A stretch of DNA of 64,000 nt, taken from positions 1,302,001-1,366,000 of the forward strand of contig FSRV01000001.1 in assembly GCA_900142905.1 (NCBI GenBank), written 5' to 3'. Of this stretch, positions 1 to 11,622 are shown piece by piece; position 1 is the first letter of the stretch; every line of letters begins with the position of its first letter. The stretch comes from Burkholderia sp. GAS332. Lineage in GTDB: Bacteria; Pseudomonadota; Gammaproteobacteria; Burkholderiales; Burkholderiaceae. The notes under the pieces are model-generated. The model did not search any database. It saw only the letters and a program-made list of their open reading frames with translations, and was not told the DNA's origin. Position numbers and translations under genes: made by a program.

Positions 1-26
1 CACCGCCCGCACCTCTCATCATTCGC

Positions 27-557
27 TTACTTCGACGACTGATGCGCGCGCTTCGCGCTGGTTTGGCGCTTTTTGGCGCGCTTGATGTTGCCGCCTTGCG
101 TAACGCGTTCATTGCCGCGCACCACGACAGCTTTTGCCTTCGGCTTGCGCATCGGGATTTCGCTGGGCTTCACCACCGTGACCACGCGCGGTGCGCGGCC
201 TTTGCCCGGTTTGGCTTCGACAGCCGCTTCGCGGGCGCTCGGCAGGGCGCCGCGCTTGGCCTTCACTGCGGGTTGTGCCGCGGCTTCCGGCTTCCAGATC
301 ACCAGCAGCTTGCCGATATGCTGGATCGGTGCAGCGTTCAGCTTGTCGCAGATCTGTTCGTAGATGGCGAGGCGCTCTTCGCGTTCGTCGCCGAACACGC
401 GGATTTTGATCAGTTGATGTGCGCCAAGGTGGACCTTGATCTCCGACAGCACAGCGTCGGTCAAGCCTTCGGCGCCGACGAGCACGACCGGTTTGAGCGC
501 ATGTGCCTGGGAGCGCAATTCGGCGCGTTGATCGGAAGAGACTTTAAGGGCTGGCAT
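27..557 (-). CDS. yhbY: YhbY-type CRS1/CRM-domain RNA-binding protein
   Basis: A 176-residue protein whose first ~95 residues match the CRM (CRS1-YhbY) fold. Members bind pre-50S ribosomal particles and assist large-subunit assembly in the cytoplasm. The glycine-rich loop typical of the family is visible as LVGAEGLT (about residues 25-32), followed by IKIRVFGDEREER and a hydrophobic strand ending the domain. The E. coli protein is about 97 residues. Here an extra ~80-residue tail follows, rich in Lys, Arg and Ala (ending KRAKKRQTSAKRAHQSSK), probably disordered and RNA-binding. It is transcribed divergently from rlmE, another ribosome-maturation gene, with 182 bp between them. No strong Shine-Dalgarno precedes the ATG. 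Confidence 0.9.
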   Translation of the reverse strand: MPALKVSSDQRAELRSQAHALKPVVLVGAEGLTDAVLSEIKVHLGAHQLIKIRVFGDEREERLAIYEQICDKLNAAPIQHIGKLLVIWKPEAAAQPAVKAKRGALPSAREAAVEAKPGKGRAPRVVTVVKPSEIPMRKPKAKAVVVRGNERVTQGGNIKRAKKRQTSAKRAHQSSK

Positions 558-739
558 GGAAAGTGGGAGACTCGACTAAAATGGCGGCACCTGCATTTCC
601 GAGAGATTCGGCCAATAGCGCAGGGCGGCGCGTCAGAACAACAGAATCGCGGATGACTGCCAGTTTTGGCGGTGGCCGCGCGAATTAACCGCGTATTATC
701 CCCTAAAGCGCCACATTTCGCAGCAAGAGTTCACCTTTA

Positions 740-1402
740 ATGGCAAAAAACAAGTTCAACACGGCGTGGTTGCATGATCACATCAACGACCCGTACGTCA
801 AAATGGCGCAGCGGGAGGGCTATCGCGCCCGCGCAGCCTACAAGCTGAAGGAAATCGACGAGCAGGACAAGCTGATCCGGCCAGGCCAGGTGATTGTCGA
901 CCTCGGTTCGGTGCCGGGCAGCTGGAGTCAGTATGCCCGCAACAAGCTCGCCAAGGGCTCGCAGCGCGACGCCGAGCGCGAGGGCGGCATCGACGGCACG
1001 ATCATCGCGCTGGATATGCTGCCGATGGAGCCGATCGCCGACGTCCATTTCATTCAGGGCGATTTCCGCGAAGACTCGGTTCTCCTCCAATTGGAAGAAT
1101 TGGTCGGGGAACGCCAGGTTGATCTTGTAATTTCGGATATGGCGCCCAACCTGTCGGGAGTGGCGGTGGCGGATGCCGCGCGAATCGAGCATCTGTGCGA
1201 TATCGCGATGGAATTTTCGCAAAACCACCTGAAGCCGGATGGCGCCCTTTTAGTCAAATGTTTTCATGGCAGCGGTTATAGCCAGATTGTCGAAAAGTTC
1301 AAGCGCCAGTTCAAGGTGGTGGCGGCCCGCAAGCCGAAAGCCTCGCGGGACAAGTCGTCAGAAACATTTATTTTGGGTAAGCATCTCAAGCGGCCCGCAT
1401 AG
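740..1402 (+). CDS. rlmE: 23S rRNA (uridine-2'-O)-methyltransferase RlmE (FtsJ/RrmJ)
   Basis: A 220-residue SAM-dependent methyltransferase that would 2'-O-methylate U2552 of 23S rRNA in the 50S particle. The SAM site is the [13 protein letters not shown] stretch (about residues 53-65). The K-D-K-E catalytic tetrad can be placed at [21 protein letters not shown] and SSETF. Between the first and second strands there is a short charged insertion ([14 protein letters not shown]) relative to the compact E. coli enzyme. The neighbour ftsH follows after 189 bp, the classic rlmE-ftsH order. The start ATG has only a weak purine stretch upstream. Confidence 0.95.
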   Translation: MAKNKFNTAWLHDHINDPYVKMAQREGYRARAAYKLKEIDEQDKLIRPGQVIVDLGSVPGSWSQYARNKLAKGSQRDAEREGGIDGTIIALDMLPMEPIADVHFIQGDFREDSVLLQLEELVGERQVDLVISDMAPNLSGVAVADAARIEHLCDIAMEFSQNHLKPDGALLVKCFHGSGYSQIVEKFKRQFKVVAARKPKASRDKSSETFILGKHLKRPA

Positions 1403-1591
1403 GCGTGCTGCAGGAAGGTCCCGCATCGGCCGATAAGGTGCCCATGGCGCCGGAAATTGGCGCCCCGATGGTCCGCTACGCTATTTCTGTGGTAGTGAAA
1501 CCTTATGGCAGGGGTCTGCGGACTGGATTAGAATGCTTTCGTGGTGCCGCAAGGCAAATGTAGGCGCCCGTCTAAGTGAAGGAGTGGTGCT

Positions 1592-3481
1592 TTGAACAAC
1601 AATATGTTTTCGAAAGCAGCAGTGTGGCTGGTTATCGCACTGGTGCTGTTTACGGTGTTCAAGCAGTTCGACAAGCCCCGTGTCCAGGAAGGCGTTTCCT
1701 ATTCGCAGTTCATGGACGACGCGAAGAACGGCAAAGTCAAGAACGTCATTGTCCAGGGGCGGAACCTCACGGTCACTCCAGCAGACGGCCAGAAGTACCA
1801 GATCGTGTCGCCCGGCGACATCTGGATGGTCGGCGATCTGATGAAGTATGGCGTTCAGGTGAGCGGCAAGGCTGATGACGAACCGAATGCGCTGGTGTCC
1901 GCGCTGTACTACCTTGGACCGACGATCCTGATCATCGGCTTCTGGTTCTACATGATGCGACAGATGCAGGGGGGCGGGAAAGGCGGTGCGTTCTCGTTCG
2001 GTAAATCCCGTGCACGTCTGATCGACGAAAACAACAACGCAATCAATTTCACCGACGTCGCCGGTTGCGACGAAGCCAAGGAAGAAGTCTCCGAACTGGT
2101 CGACTTCCTGCGCGATCCGCAGAAGTTCCAGAAGCTGGGTGGGCGCATTCCGCGCGGTGTGCTGCTGGTCGGCCCGCCGGGAACCGGTAAGACGCTGCTG
2201 GCGCGTGCTATCGCCGGTGAAGCGAAAGTGCCGTTCTTCAGCATCTCGGGTTCGGACTTCGTGGAAATGTTCGTGGGTGTCGGTGCGGCTCGTGTGCGCG
2301 ACATGTTCGAGCAGGCCAAGAAGCATGCACCGTGTATCGTGTTCATCGACGAAATCGACGCAGTCGGCCGTCATCGTGGCGCCGGCATGGGCGGCGGTAA
2401 CGACGAACGCGAGCAGACCTTGAACCAGATGCTGGTCGAGATGGACGGCTTCGAAGCGAATTCGGGCGTGATCGTGATCGCTGCCACGAACCGTTCGGAC
2501 GTGCTGGACAAGGCGCTGCTGCGTCCGGGCCGTTTCGACCGCCAGGTGTACGTCGGTCTGCCGGACATCCGCGGCCGCGAACACATCATGAAGGTTCACC
2601 TGCGCAAGGTGCCGATTTCGAACGACGTCGACGCAGCAGTGATCGCACGCGGCACGCCGGGCTTCTCGGGCGCCGATCTGGCGAACCTGGTGAACGAAGC
2701 CGCGCTGTTTGCTGCGCGTCGCGGCAAGCGCATCGTCGAGATGGCGGATTTCGAAGACGCGAAGGACAAGATCTTCATGGGTCCGGAACGCAAGTCGGCC
2801 GTGATTCGCGAAGAATCGAAGCGGGCTACGGCGTATCACGAGTCGGGTCACGCGGTCATCGCCAAGCTGTTGCCGAAGGCTGATCCGGTGCACAAGGTCA
2901 CGATTATTCCGCGCGGCCGAGCGCTGGGTGTGACGTGGCAGTTGCCGGAACATGACAACGAAACGTATTCGAAGGACTACCTGCTGGATCGCCTCGCGAT
3001 CCTGTTCGGTGGCCGTGTCGCGGAAGAGTTGTTCCTGAACCTGATCAGCACCGGCGCGTCGGACGACTTCAACAAGGCAACGGCAACGGCCCGCGCCATG
3101 GTGGCTCGCTTCGGTATGACCGACGCGCTCGGACCGATGGTCTACGTCGACGACGAAAACGACGCAACGCCGTTTGGCCGTGGCTTCACGCGGACCATTT
3201 CGGAAGCGACGCAGCAAAAGGTCGACGCGGAAATCCGCCGCGTGCTGGACGAGCAGTACAACCTCGCGAAGCGCCTGCTGGACGAGAACCGCGACAAGGT
3301 TGAAGCCATGACCGCCGCGCTGATGGAGTGGGAAACGATCGACGCCGATCAGATCAACGACATCATGGCAGGCCGTCCGCCGCGTTCGCCGAAGAGCTCG
3401 CCGCCGTCGGTTGGCGACGCCTCGTCGGGCGGCAGCCCGGGCACCGAGGTCAAGCCGGGCAGCGCGACCGCGCCGGCCTGA
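1592..3481 (+). CDS. ftsH: ATP-dependent zinc metalloprotease FtsH
   Basis: A 629-residue inner-membrane AAA+ protease that degrades unassembled membrane proteins and regulatory proteins. Two membrane segments (about 10-25 and 107-121) flank a periplasmic domain. They are followed by Walker A GPPGTGKT (194-201), Walker B FIDEID (251-256), the second region of homology ending in RPGRFDR (311-317), and the zinc motif HESGH (416-420). The start is a TTG at 1592, supported by AAGGAG at 1579-1584 with 7-base spacing; an in-frame ATG at 1604 is a poorer alternative. The C-terminal tail is Pro/Ser/Gly-rich, as usual in the family. A strong terminator follows the stop. Confidence 0.97.
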   Translation: MNNNMFSKAAVWLVIALVLFTVFKQFDKPRVQEGVSYSQFMDDAKNGKVKNVIVQGRNLTVTPADGQKYQIVSPGDIWMVGDLMKYGVQVSGKADDEPNALVSALYYLGPTILIIGFWFYMMRQMQGGGKGGAFSFGKSRARLIDENNNAINFTDVAGCDEAKEEVSELVDFLRDPQKFQKLGGRIPRGVLLVGPPGTGKTLLARAIAGEAKVPFFSISGSDFVEMFVGVGAARVRDMFEQAKKHAPCIVFIDEIDAVGRHRGAGMGGGNDEREQTLNQMLVEMDGFEANSGVIVIAATNRSDVLDKALLRPGRFDRQVYVGLPDIRGREHIMKVHLRKVPISNDVDAAVIARGTPGFSGADLANLVNEAALFAARRGKRIVEMADFEDAKDKIFMGPERKSAVIREESKRATAYHESGHAVIAKLLPKADPVHKVTIIPRGRALGVTWQLPEHDNETYSKDYLLDRLAILFGGRVAEELFLNLISTGASDDFNKATATARAMVARFGMTDALGPMVYVDDENDATPFGRGFTRTISEATQQKVDAEIRRVLDEQYNLAKRLLDENRDKVEAMTAALMEWETIDADQINDIMAGRPPRSPKSSPPSVGDASSGGSPGTEVKPGSATAPA

Positions 3482-3501
3482 TAGGCGACCAGTAGAAAGT
3501 G

Positions 3502-3532
3502 CGGGCCGGTGTGTTTCACACCGGCCCGTTTT
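3502..3532 (+). terminator. Rho-independent terminator of ftsH
   Basis: A perfect 11-bp stem (CGGGCCGGTGT at 3502-3512 with ACACCGGCCCG at 3518-3528), a 5-base loop and a TTTT tail, starting 20 bases after the ftsH stop. It separates ftsH from folP, so folP transcription depends on readthrough or a promoter inside the short gap. Confidence 0.88.
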
Positions 3533-3564
3533 GCATTTATCCGTTTTACTTGATTGACCGCTAC

Positions 3565-4464
3565 GTGTCGAAAGTCGAATTTCCTTCTCTCCCCCTCCCC
3601 GAACCGCTGCAATGCGGCCGCTTCAAGCTGAGCTTTGAACGCCCGTTGGTCATGGGCATCCTGAACGTCACACCCGATTCTTTTTCCGACGGCGGTCAGT
3701 ACGCGATGCGCGGCGATGCGCTGCGCCAGGCCGAGCGCATGCTGCTCGATGGCGCGGACATCATCGACATCGGCGGTGAGTCGACCCGCCCGGGTGCACC
3801 GCCCGTGCCGCTCGACGAAGAACTGGAGCGGGTGATCCCGCTGATCGAGCAACTGCGCAGCGCGAATGTGCCGCTGTCGGTCGATACTTATAAGCCGGAA
3901 GTGATGCGTCACGCACTGTCCGCGGGCGCCGACCTGATTAATGATATCTGGGGCTTCCGGATGCCTGGTGCGGTCGATGCCGTTCGCGACAGCGAATGCG
4001 GTCTGTGCGTGATGCATATGCTCGGCGAGCCGCAGACCATGCAACTCGGTGAGCCCGCTTATGATGACGTGGTGCGCGAGGTTCGGCAGTTTCTGGAGGA
4101 GCGGGTGGCGACTCTGAAGCAGGCGGGCATCGCTCGTGCGCGCATCAGCGTGGATCCGGGCTTTGGCTTCGGCAAGGCCGTGGTCGAACACAATTACGCG
4201 CTGCTCGCGCACCTGCCGGACACGGCGCCGCAGGCCGAGCCGCCGTACCCTATTCTCGCCGGCATGTCGCGCAAGTCGATGGTCGGCGCGGTCGTCGGAC
4301 GCCCGGCGCCGGAGCGCGTCGCGGGCAGCATCGCAGCAGCGGTGTGTGCGGCCGAGCGCGGCGCGGCAATTCTGCGCGTGCACGACGTCGCGCAGACAGT
4401 GGATGCGTTAAAAGTATGGGCAGCCATGCGCGACGCGGCGAATCGCAGCCGCGCACGCGGTTGA
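3565..4464 (+). CDS. folP: Dihydropteroate synthase FolP
   Basis: Joins p-aminobenzoate to dihydropterin pyrophosphate in folate synthesis. Diagnostic motifs are MGILNVTPDSFSDGG near the N terminus, the pterin-site IDIGGESTRPGA loop, LINDIWG, and a C-terminal SRKSMVG followed by VHDVAQT. An in-frame GTG exists at 3499, but it lies inside the ftsH terminator stem and cannot be the real start. I chose the GTG at 3565; TTG at 3550 is equally possible, and neither has a clear Shine-Dalgarno. The protein is about 299 residues, a normal length. It lies 27 bp upstream of glmM and is probably cotranscribed with it. Confidence 0.93.
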   Translation: MSKVEFPSLPLPEPLQCGRFKLSFERPLVMGILNVTPDSFSDGGQYAMRGDALRQAERMLLDGADIIDIGGESTRPGAPPVPLDEELERVIPLIEQLRSANVPLSVDTYKPEVMRHALSAGADLINDIWGFRMPGAVDAVRDSECGLCVMHMLGEPQTMQLGEPAYDDVVREVRQFLEERVATLKQAGIARARISVDPGFGFGKAVVEHNYALLAHLPDTAPQAEPPYPILAGMSRKSMVGAVVGRPAPERVAGSIAAAVCAAERGAAILRVHDVAQTVDALKVWAAMRDAANRSRARG

Positions 4465-4491
4465 ACCCAAAGCCAAGGAGGAACATAAAAG

Positions 4492-5850
<1,359 letters not shown>

Positions 5851-5877
5851 GCCACGCGCTTCAAAGCAGGCAGGTAT

Positions 5878-5907
5878 GCGGGACGGCGATCGGATCGTCC
5901 CGCTGCC
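5878..5907 (+). terminator. Probable terminator of glmM
   Basis: An 8-bp stem (GCGGGACG at 5878-5885 with CGTCCCGC at 5896-5903) whose loop also contains GATC pairs, followed by TGCCGTTTT. It lies 28 bases past the glmM stop. The U-tract is short and interrupted, so termination may be partial. Confidence 0.55.
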
Positions 5908-6103
5908 GTTTTCCAGGTCGGCGCTCTCCGCCGGCTCAGCCGCTGGCCGTGTCCGTTACGACCCGGCTCCATTCCCCTCCGAACCCTCTTTCTACACGCA
6001 AACGTTCGCGTCCCATTTTTATCGCCTAATCTGTAGAGCGACGCCTGCAAGTCCGCTACATGGGCAATTTGTCCGCGCAAACGCCTTTCATCCGGTAATC
6101 CTA

Positions 6104-6142
6104 CTGTCACATCTGTTTCACGGATAGTCACGTTACTGTCAC
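6104..6142 (+). promoter_or_regulatory. Tandem Pho boxes upstream of pstS
   Basis: Four half-sites resembling the PhoB consensus CTGTCAT lie at 10-11 base spacing: CTGTCAC (6104-6110), GTTTCAC (6115-6121), TAGTCAC (6125-6131) and CTGTCAC (6136-6142). The spacing matches direct-repeat binding by PhoB dimers in tandem. The array ends 66 bases before the pstS start, and phoB itself lies downstream in the same cluster. The outer half-sites are the best matches. The rest of the 5851-6208 gap holds only the glmM terminator. Confidence 0.85.
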
Positions 6143-6208
6143 AAAGAGACCCTAAGCTTCGCGGTGTTCGTGTTATTCGCTCACACCGCTCACACCCTTG
6201 GAGGTCTC

Positions 6209-7240
6209 ATGAAATTGATGCAAACCGTGCTCGCTGGCGTCGCTGGCGCGCTTTTCGCGATCGCAGCGCAAGCCGCAGACATCACCGGCGCGGGCAGCAC
6301 CTTCGCAGCACCGATCTATACGAAGTGGGCTGACTCCTACCAGAAGTCGGGCGGCGGCAAGGTCAACTATCAAGGTATCGGTTCGTCGGGCGGTATCAAG
6401 CAGATCGAAGCGAAGACGGTCGATTTCGCCGGCTCGGACGCTCCGCTGAAGGACGACGAACTCGCGAAGGCGGGTCTGTTCCAGTTTCCGACGGTGGTCG
6501 GCGGCGTGGTGCCGGCTATCAACGTGCCGGGCGTGAAGGCGGGTGAACTGACGCTGTCGGGCGAAGTGCTCGGCGACATCTACCTGGGCAAGATCAAGAA
6601 GTGGAATGATCCGGCAATCGCCGCACTGAACCCGAAGATCAAGCTGCCGGATACCGACATCGCCGTGGTTCGCCGCGCCGACGGTTCGGGCACGACCTTC
6701 ATCTGGACGAACTACCTGTCGAAGGTCAACGCTGACTGGAAGGCGAAGGTCGGTGAAGGCGCAACGGTCAGCTGGCCGACGGGTACGGGCGGCAAGGGCA
6801 ACGACGGCGTCGCCGCTTTCGTTCAACGTCTGCCGGGCGCGATCGGCTACGTGGAATGGGCCTACGCGAAGCAAAACCACATGACGTATGCCTCGATGAA
6901 GAACTCGACGGGCGCGGTGGTTGAGCCGAAGACGGAAACGTTCAAGGCAGCGGCTGCGGGCGCTGACTGGTCGAAGTCGTTCTACCAGATCCTGACGAAC
7001 GAGCCGGGCAAGGACGCATGGCCGATCGTTGGCGCAACCTTCGTGCTGCTGCACACGGCACAGGACAAGCCGGCGCAAGGCACGGAAACGCTGAAGTTCT
7101 TCGACTGGGCGTTCAAGAACGGCACTCAGGCTGCAAACGATCTGGACTACATCTCGTTGCCGGATTCGGTAACGGCGGAAATCCGTACGAAGTGGAAGGC
7201 GCAGGTGAAGGATGCTGCGGGCAAGCCGATCGCTGACTAA
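6209..7240 (+). CDS. pstS: Periplasmic phosphate-binding protein PstS
   Basis: A 343-residue precursor of the high-affinity phosphate receptor feeding PstCAB. A signal peptide ([21 protein letters not shown]) precedes the mature start [18 protein letters not shown]. The phosphate-binding segments [22 protein letters not shown] and RADGSGTT are all present. The start at 6209 has GGAGG at 6200-6204; an in-frame upstream start at 6164 lies too close to the Pho boxes and lacks a ribosome site. It is the first gene of the pst-pho cluster and is separated from pstC by a stable hairpin, which is common where the binding protein is made in excess. Confidence 0.96.
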   Translation: MKLMQTVLAGVAGALFAIAAQAADITGAGSTFAAPIYTKWADSYQKSGGGKVNYQGIGSSGGIKQIEAKTVDFAGSDAPLKDDELAKAGLFQFPTVVGGVVPAINVPGVKAGELTLSGEVLGDIYLGKIKKWNDPAIAALNPKIKLPDTDIAVVRRADGSGTTFIWTNYLSKVNADWKAKVGEGATVSWPTGTGGKGNDGVAAFVQRLPGAIGYVEWAYAKQNHMTYASMKNSTGAVVEPKTETFKAAAAGADWSKSFYQILTNEPGKDAWPIVGATFVLLHTAQDKPAQGTETLKFFDWAFKNGTQAANDLDYISLPDSVTAEIRTKWKAQVKDAAGKPIAD

Positions 7241-7273
7241 GCGACGCAGCATGCAGTAGGCATCCAGCAATAC

Positions 7274-7303
7274 ATTGGCCGTCCTCATTCGAGGACGGCC
7301 AAT
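7274..7303 (+). terminator. Intra-operon stem-loop between pstS and pstC
   Basis: A perfect 13-bp inverted repeat (ATTGGCCGTCCTC at 7274-7286 and its complement at 7291-7303) around a 4-base ATTC loop. No T-run follows, so it is more likely an mRNA-stabilising or attenuating element that raises pstS over pstC than a full terminator. Confidence 0.75.
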
Positions 7304-7385
7304 GGCGTTACCCCGGCATTAGCCAGCATTGTCCGCCGCACGACACGTGTCGTACGGCAACTGGAAACAGGTCCATCAGGCTCTC

Positions 7386-8387
7386 ATGTCCGATATCCAA
7401 TTAGCGTCTGGCGCGGCGAGGTCGACACCGCCCGGCAGCACGTCGCAGCAGAAAGCGCCCAGCCGCGCCGGCGACGTCATTTTCGGCGGCCTTGCCCGTC
7501 TCGCCGCCATCATCACGCTGTTGCTGCTAGGCGGCATCATCGTTTCGCTGGTCGTCGCCTCCATGCCGTCGATCAAGCAGTTCGGCCTCGCGTTTCTGTG
7601 GACCGCCGACTGGGATCCACCTAGCAAGCAATTCGGCGCGCTGGTGCCCATTTACGGCACGATCGCGACCTCGCTCATTGCACTCATCATCGCGGTGCCC
7701 GTCAGCTTCGGCATCGCGCTTTTCCTGACCGAACTCGCGCCCGCCTGGCTGCGCCGTCCGCTCGGTATCGCCATCGAACTGCTCGCCGCGATTCCGTCGA
7801 TCGTCTACGGCATGTGGGGCTTGCTGGTCTTCGCACCGATCTTCGCGGAGTGGTTCGAAAAACCGCTCGGCACGCTGCTCGGCGGCATCCCTATCGTCGG
7901 CGCGCTGTTTCAGGGTGCGCCGATCGGTATCGGTATCCTGTGCGCCGGCGTCATACTTGCGATCATGATCATTCCGTACATCGCCTCGGTGATGCGCGAC
8001 GTGTTCGAAGTCACGCCGGTCCTGCTGAAGGAATCGGCGTACGGCATCGGCTGCACGACCTGGGAAGTGATGTGGAAGATCGTGCTGCCCTTCACCAAGA
8101 GCGGCGTGATCGGCGGCGTGATGCTCGGCCTCGGCCGCGCGCTCGGCGAGACGATGGCGGTCACGTTCGTGATCGGCAACACCAACCTGCTCGACAACGT
8201 CTCGCTGTTCTCGCCGGGTAACAGCATTACCTCGGCGCTCGCCAATGAATTCGCGGAAGCGGATCCGGGTCTGCATACGTCGGCGCTGATGGAACTCGGG
8301 TTGATTCTGTTTGTGATTACCTTCGTGGTACTGGCAATTTCGAAAATCATGCTGCTTCGCCTCGAAAAAGGGGAGGGCGCGAAATGA
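7386..8387 (+). CDS. pstC: Phosphate ABC transporter permease PstC
   Basis: A 333-residue inner-membrane permease subunit pairing with PstA. After a polar N-terminal leader (about 30 residues) come multiple hydrophobic helices. The ABC-coupling EAA-type loop appears as [31 protein letters not shown], followed by [16 protein letters not shown] at 7386 is preferred to the in-frame start at 7329. It overlaps pstA by 4 bases (ATGA), indicating translational coupling. In PhoB/PhoR systems the Pst complex also signals phosphate sufficiency through PhoU. Confidence 0.95.
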   Translation: MSDIQLASGAARSTPPGSTSQQKAPSRAGDVIFGGLARLAAIITLLLLGGIIVSLVVASMPSIKQFGLAFLWTADWDPPSKQFGALVPIYGTIATSLIALIIAVPVSFGIALFLTELAPAWLRRPLGIAIELLAAIPSIVYGMWGLLVFAPIFAEWFEKPLGTLLGGIPIVGALFQGAPIGIGILCAGVILAIMIIPYIASVMRDVFEVTPVLLKESAYGIGCTTWEVMWKIVLPFTKSGVIGGVMLGLGRALGETMAVTFVIGNTNLLDNVSLFSPGNSITSALANEFAEADPGLHTSALMELGLILFVITFVVLAISKIMLLRLEKGEGAK

Positions 8388-9280
8388 GCCTGCCCACTTT
8401 GAATATGCCGGGTTCGCACGACGCCGCCGAGCTCGAAGCGATGCGCGTGCGTCTGCAAGCCCGCCGCCGTGCGAAGAATGCGGTCGCGCTGACGATGTCG
8501 CTCGCGGCCATGGCGTTCGGTCTGCTGTGGCTGGTGTGGATTCTCTACACGACGCTGCACCTCGGCATCGGCGGCCTGTCGGTTGAATTGTTCACGCAAT
8601 CCACGCCGCCGCCGAACACCGATGGCGGCGGTCTCGCCAACGCGATCGTCGGCAGTGTGATGCTGGTTGCACTCGCAACCTTCGTCGGCACGCCGATCGG
8701 CATTCTGGCGGGGGTGTATCTCGCCGAGTACGGTCAGAAGGGGTGGCTCGCCAGTCTCACGCGTTTCATCAACGACATCCTATTGTCGGCGCCGTCGATC
8801 GTAGTCGGTCTGTTCGTCTACGCGCTGGTCGTAGCGAAGATGGGCCACTTCAGCGGTTGGGCTGGCGTGTTCGCGCTTGCACTGCTGCAGATTCCGATCG
8901 TGATCCGCACCACCGAAAACATGCTGAAGCTGGTACCGAATGCGCTGCGTGAAGCCGCTTTCGCACTCGGCACGCCGAAGTGGAAGATGGTGCTGTCGAT
9001 TACGCTGAAGGCTTCGATCGCCGGTATCGTCACGGGCGTGCTGCTCGGTGTCGCGCGTATTGCCGGTGAAACGGCGCCGTTGCTGTTCACCGCGTTGTCG
9101 AACCAGTTCTTCTCGATGGACATGAACCAGCCGGTGGCGAACCTGCCGGTCACGATCTACAAGTTCGCGATGAGCCCGTTTGCGCAGTGGCAATCGCTCG
9201 CATGGGCCGGTGTCTTCCTGATCACGCTCGCGGTGCTGGGATTGAACATCCTCGCGCGATCGATCTTTTCGAATAAGTAA
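8384..9280 (+). CDS. pstA: Phosphate ABC transporter permease PstA
   Basis: A 298-residue second permease of the Pst transporter. It has six predicted hydrophobic helices and an EAA-type loop ([19 protein letters not shown]) followed by [16 protein letters not shown], typical of PstA. The ATG overlaps the pstC stop by 4 bases, and pstB follows after 17 bases. The N-terminal ~30 residues are charged and probably cytoplasmic. Confidence 0.95.
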   Translation: MSLPTLNMPGSHDAAELEAMRVRLQARRRAKNAVALTMSLAAMAFGLLWLVWILYTTLHLGIGGLSVELFTQSTPPPNTDGGGLANAIVGSVMLVALATFVGTPIGILAGVYLAEYGQKGWLASLTRFINDILLSAPSIVVGLFVYALVVAKMGHFSGWAGVFALALLQIPIVIRTTENMLKLVPNALREAAFALGTPKWKMVLSITLKASIAGIVTGVLLGVARIAGETAPLLFTALSNQFFSMDMNQPVANLPVTIYKFAMSPFAQWQSLAWAGVFLITLAVLGLNILARSIFSNK

Positions 9281-9297
9281 GGGCGGAGTGTAATCCG

Positions 9298-10146
9298 ATG
9301 AATATGGCAGAAACTCAACTCAATCAGGCCGCCCGTCCGACGGCGCCCGCCGGCTTCGATCCCGCCCAAAGCGGCCAGGCTCAAGTCCCGTCGAGCCCGA
9401 AGATCGAGATCAACGACCTGAACTTCTTCTACGGCAAGTATCACGCGCTGAAGAACATCAACCTGCGGATTCCCGAGGGCAAGGTGACCGCGTTCATCGG
9501 TCCGTCGGGGTGTGGCAAGTCCACCTTGCTGCGCACGCTCAACAAGATGTACGCGCTCTATCCGGAACAACGCGCCGAAGGCGAGATCCTGATGGACGGC
9601 GAAAACCTGCTGACATCCAAGCGCGATATTTCGCTGCTGCGCGCGCGGATCGGCATGGTGTTCCAGAAGCCGACGCCGTTTCCGATGTCGATTTACGACA
9701 ACATCGCGTTCGGCGTGAAGATGTTCGAAACGCTGCCGCGCTCGGAAATGGACGATCGCGTGGAATGGGCGCTGACCAAGGCCGCGCTGTGGAACGAAGT
9801 GAAGGACAAATTGGGCCAGAGCGGCTACGGTTTATCCGGCGGCCAGCAGCAGCGTCTGTGTATCGCGCGCGGTATCGCGATCCGTCCCGAAGTGCTGCTG
9901 CTCGACGAACCGTGTTCCGCACTCGACCCGATTTCCACGGGCCGCATTGAAGAACTGATCGCCGAATTGAAAAGCGATTACACGGTGGTGATCGTCACTC
10001 ACAACATGCAACAGGCCGCCCGCTGTTCGGACTACACTGCCTACATGTACCTCGGTGAATTGATCGAATTCGGCGACACCGAAAAGATCTTCATCAAGCC
10101 GGTCCGCAAGGAAACCGAGGACTACATCACTGGCCGCTTCGGCTAA
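9298..10146 (+). CDS. pstB: Phosphate ABC transporter ATP-binding protein PstB
   Basis: A 282-residue ATPase of the Pst complex. Walker A is GPSGCGKST (69-76), the signature is LSGGQQQR, Walker B is [11 protein letters not shown], and the switch His is in VTHNMQQA. The family hallmark [19 protein letters not shown] follows Walker A. A ~35-residue Ala/Pro/Gln-rich extension precedes the ABC core. A second ATG at 9304 is possible. Transcribed between pstA and phoU. Confidence 0.96.
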   Translation: MNMAETQLNQAARPTAPAGFDPAQSGQAQVPSSPKIEINDLNFFYGKYHALKNINLRIPEGKVTAFIGPSGCGKSTLLRTLNKMYALYPEQRAEGEILMDGENLLTSKRDISLLRARIGMVFQKPTPFPMSIYDNIAFGVKMFETLPRSEMDDRVEWALTKAALWNEVKDKLGQSGYGLSGGQQQRLCIARGIAIRPEVLLLDEPCSALDPISTGRIEELIAELKSDYTVVIVTHNMQQAARCSDYTAYMYLGELIEFGDTEKIFIKPVRKETEDYITGRFG

Positions 10147-10175
10147 GCCGCCGCGCAAAAATAACGGAGTACGAC

Positions 10176-10880
10176 ATGTCCGATAAGCATCTGTCCAGCC
10201 AGTTCGACGCCGACCTGAACCTCGTTTCTTCGAAGGTGCTCGAAATGGGCGGCCTGGTTGAGTCGCAGATCGTCAACGCGATGATCGCGCTCAACAACTT
10301 CGACCTCGACGTCGCCGAACAGGTGATCGTCGCCGAAGATCGCCTGAACCAGATGGAAGTCGAGATCGACGAAGAGTGCAGCAACATCATCGCGCGCCGT
10401 CAGCCGGCCGCGCGCGACTTGCGCCTCCTGATCGCGATTTCGAAGACCATCACGAATCTCGAGCGCGCCGGCGACGAAGCCGAAAAAATCGCCAAGCGGA
10501 CCAAGCGTCTGATGGAAGACGGCGCATCGCGCAGCATCAATATCGCCGAGATCAAACTGTCGGGCGAAATGGCGGTGTCGATTCTGCGCCGCGCGCTCGA
10601 CGCATTTGCGCGTCTCGACACGGTCGCCGCCGCGCAAATCATGCGCGACGATAAAGCGATCGACGAGGAGTTCCGCGCCTTCGTGCGCAAACTGATTTCG
10701 TACATGACTGAAGATCCGCGTTCGATTTCGGTGGGTCTGGATTTTCTGTTCATCGCCAAGGCGATCGAACGGATTGGCGACCATGCGAAGAACATCGCCG
10801 AATTCATCATCTACATCGTCAAGGGCACCGACGTGCGGCACAAGTCGCGCGACGCGCTCGAACGCGAAGCGCTCAGTTAA
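10176..10880 (+). CDS. phoU: Phosphate signalling regulator PhoU
   Basis: A 234-residue helical protein with two PhoU repeats. It connects the Pst transporter to the PhoR kinase and dampens the Pho response when phosphate is plentiful. Metal-binding acidic motifs are visible as EVEIDEECSNIIARRQP in the first half and DDKAIDEEFRAFVRKL in the second, each followed by a helix containing IxxIERxGDHAxN-like residues (TNLERAGDEAEKIA and IERIGDHAKNIAEF). It lies 29 bases downstream of pstB and 26 upstream of phoB. Confidence 0.96.
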   Translation: MSDKHLSSQFDADLNLVSSKVLEMGGLVESQIVNAMIALNNFDLDVAEQVIVAEDRLNQMEVEIDEECSNIIARRQPAARDLRLLIAISKTITNLERAGDEAEKIAKRTKRLMEDGASRSINIAEIKLSGEMAVSILRRALDAFARLDTVAAAQIMRDDKAIDEEFRAFVRKLISYMTEDPRSISVGLDFLFIAKAIERIGDHAKNIAEFIIYIVKGTDVRHKSRDALEREALS

Positions 10881-10906
10881 TCCAGAGATAAGGACCAGAG
10901 GTGCCG

Positions 10907-11608
10907 ATGCCCAGCAGCATTCTCGTCATTGAAGATGAGCCCGCCATTTCCGAATTGATTTCGGTCAATCTTCAACACGCCGGACACTGCCCGATTCGCG
11001 CGTACAACGCGGAGCAGGCGCAGAACCTGATCAGCGACGTATTGCCCGACCTCGTGCTGCTCGACTGGATGTTGCCGGGCAAGTCGGGCATCGCGTTCGC
11101 TCGCGATTTGCGCAACAACGAGCGCACCAAGCATATTCCGATCATCATGCTGACCGCGCGTGGCGACGAGCAGGACAAGGTGCTCGGTCTGGAAATCGGC
11201 GCCGACGACTACGTCACCAAACCGTTCTCGCCGAAAGAACTGATGGCGCGCATCAAGGCGGTGTTGCGCCGCCGCGCGCCACAGTTGACCGAAGATCTGG
11301 TCGCGATCAACGGCCTGAAGCTCGACCCGGCAACCCATCGGGTGGCCGCGCATGCCGAAGGCAGCGAGATCAAGCTCGATCTCGGCCCGACCGAATTCCG
11401 TCTGCTGCACTTCTTCATGACGCACCCGGAGCGTGTGCACAGCCGCACGCAACTGCTCGATCAGGTGTGGGGCGATCACGTGTTCGTCGAAGAGCGCACG
11501 GTCGACGTGCACATCAAGCGTCTGCGCGCGGCGCTCAAGCCGGCCGGCTGCGATGCTATGATTGAGACGGTACGCGGCAGCGGCTACCGGCTCGCGAAGA
11601 GCGCCTGA
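10907..11608 (+). CDS. phoB: Phosphate response regulator PhoB
   Basis: An OmpR/PhoB-type two-component regulator of about 233 residues. The receiver has acidic D10/E11, the phosphoacceptor D53 in LLDWMLPG, T in MLTARG and K in YVTKPFSP. The C-terminal winged helix ends TVDVHIKRLRAALKPAGCDAMIETVRGSGYRL. I start at ATG 10907 (MPSSILVIEDEPA), with GAGG just upstream; the GTG at 10901 would add two residues. It should activate the Pho boxes in this window. phoR follows after an unusually long 147-base gap. Confidence 0.95.
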   Translation: MPSSILVIEDEPAISELISVNLQHAGHCPIRAYNAEQAQNLISDVLPDLVLLDWMLPGKSGIAFARDLRNNERTKHIPIIMLTARGDEQDKVLGLEIGADDYVTKPFSPKELMARIKAVLRRRAPQLTEDLVAINGLKLDPATHRVAAHAEGSEIKLDLGPTEFRLLHFFMTHPERVHSRTQLLDQVWGDHVFVEERTVDVHIKRLRAALKPAGCDAMIETVRGSGYRLAKSA

Positions 11609-11622
11609 CTTTTTGCGGTAGC

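Noticed and set aside
1481..3217. Long minus-strand open frame opposite ftsH
   Set aside because: A shadow of a high-GC gene; product is Arg/His-rich with no domain, while the plus strand encodes intact FtsH.
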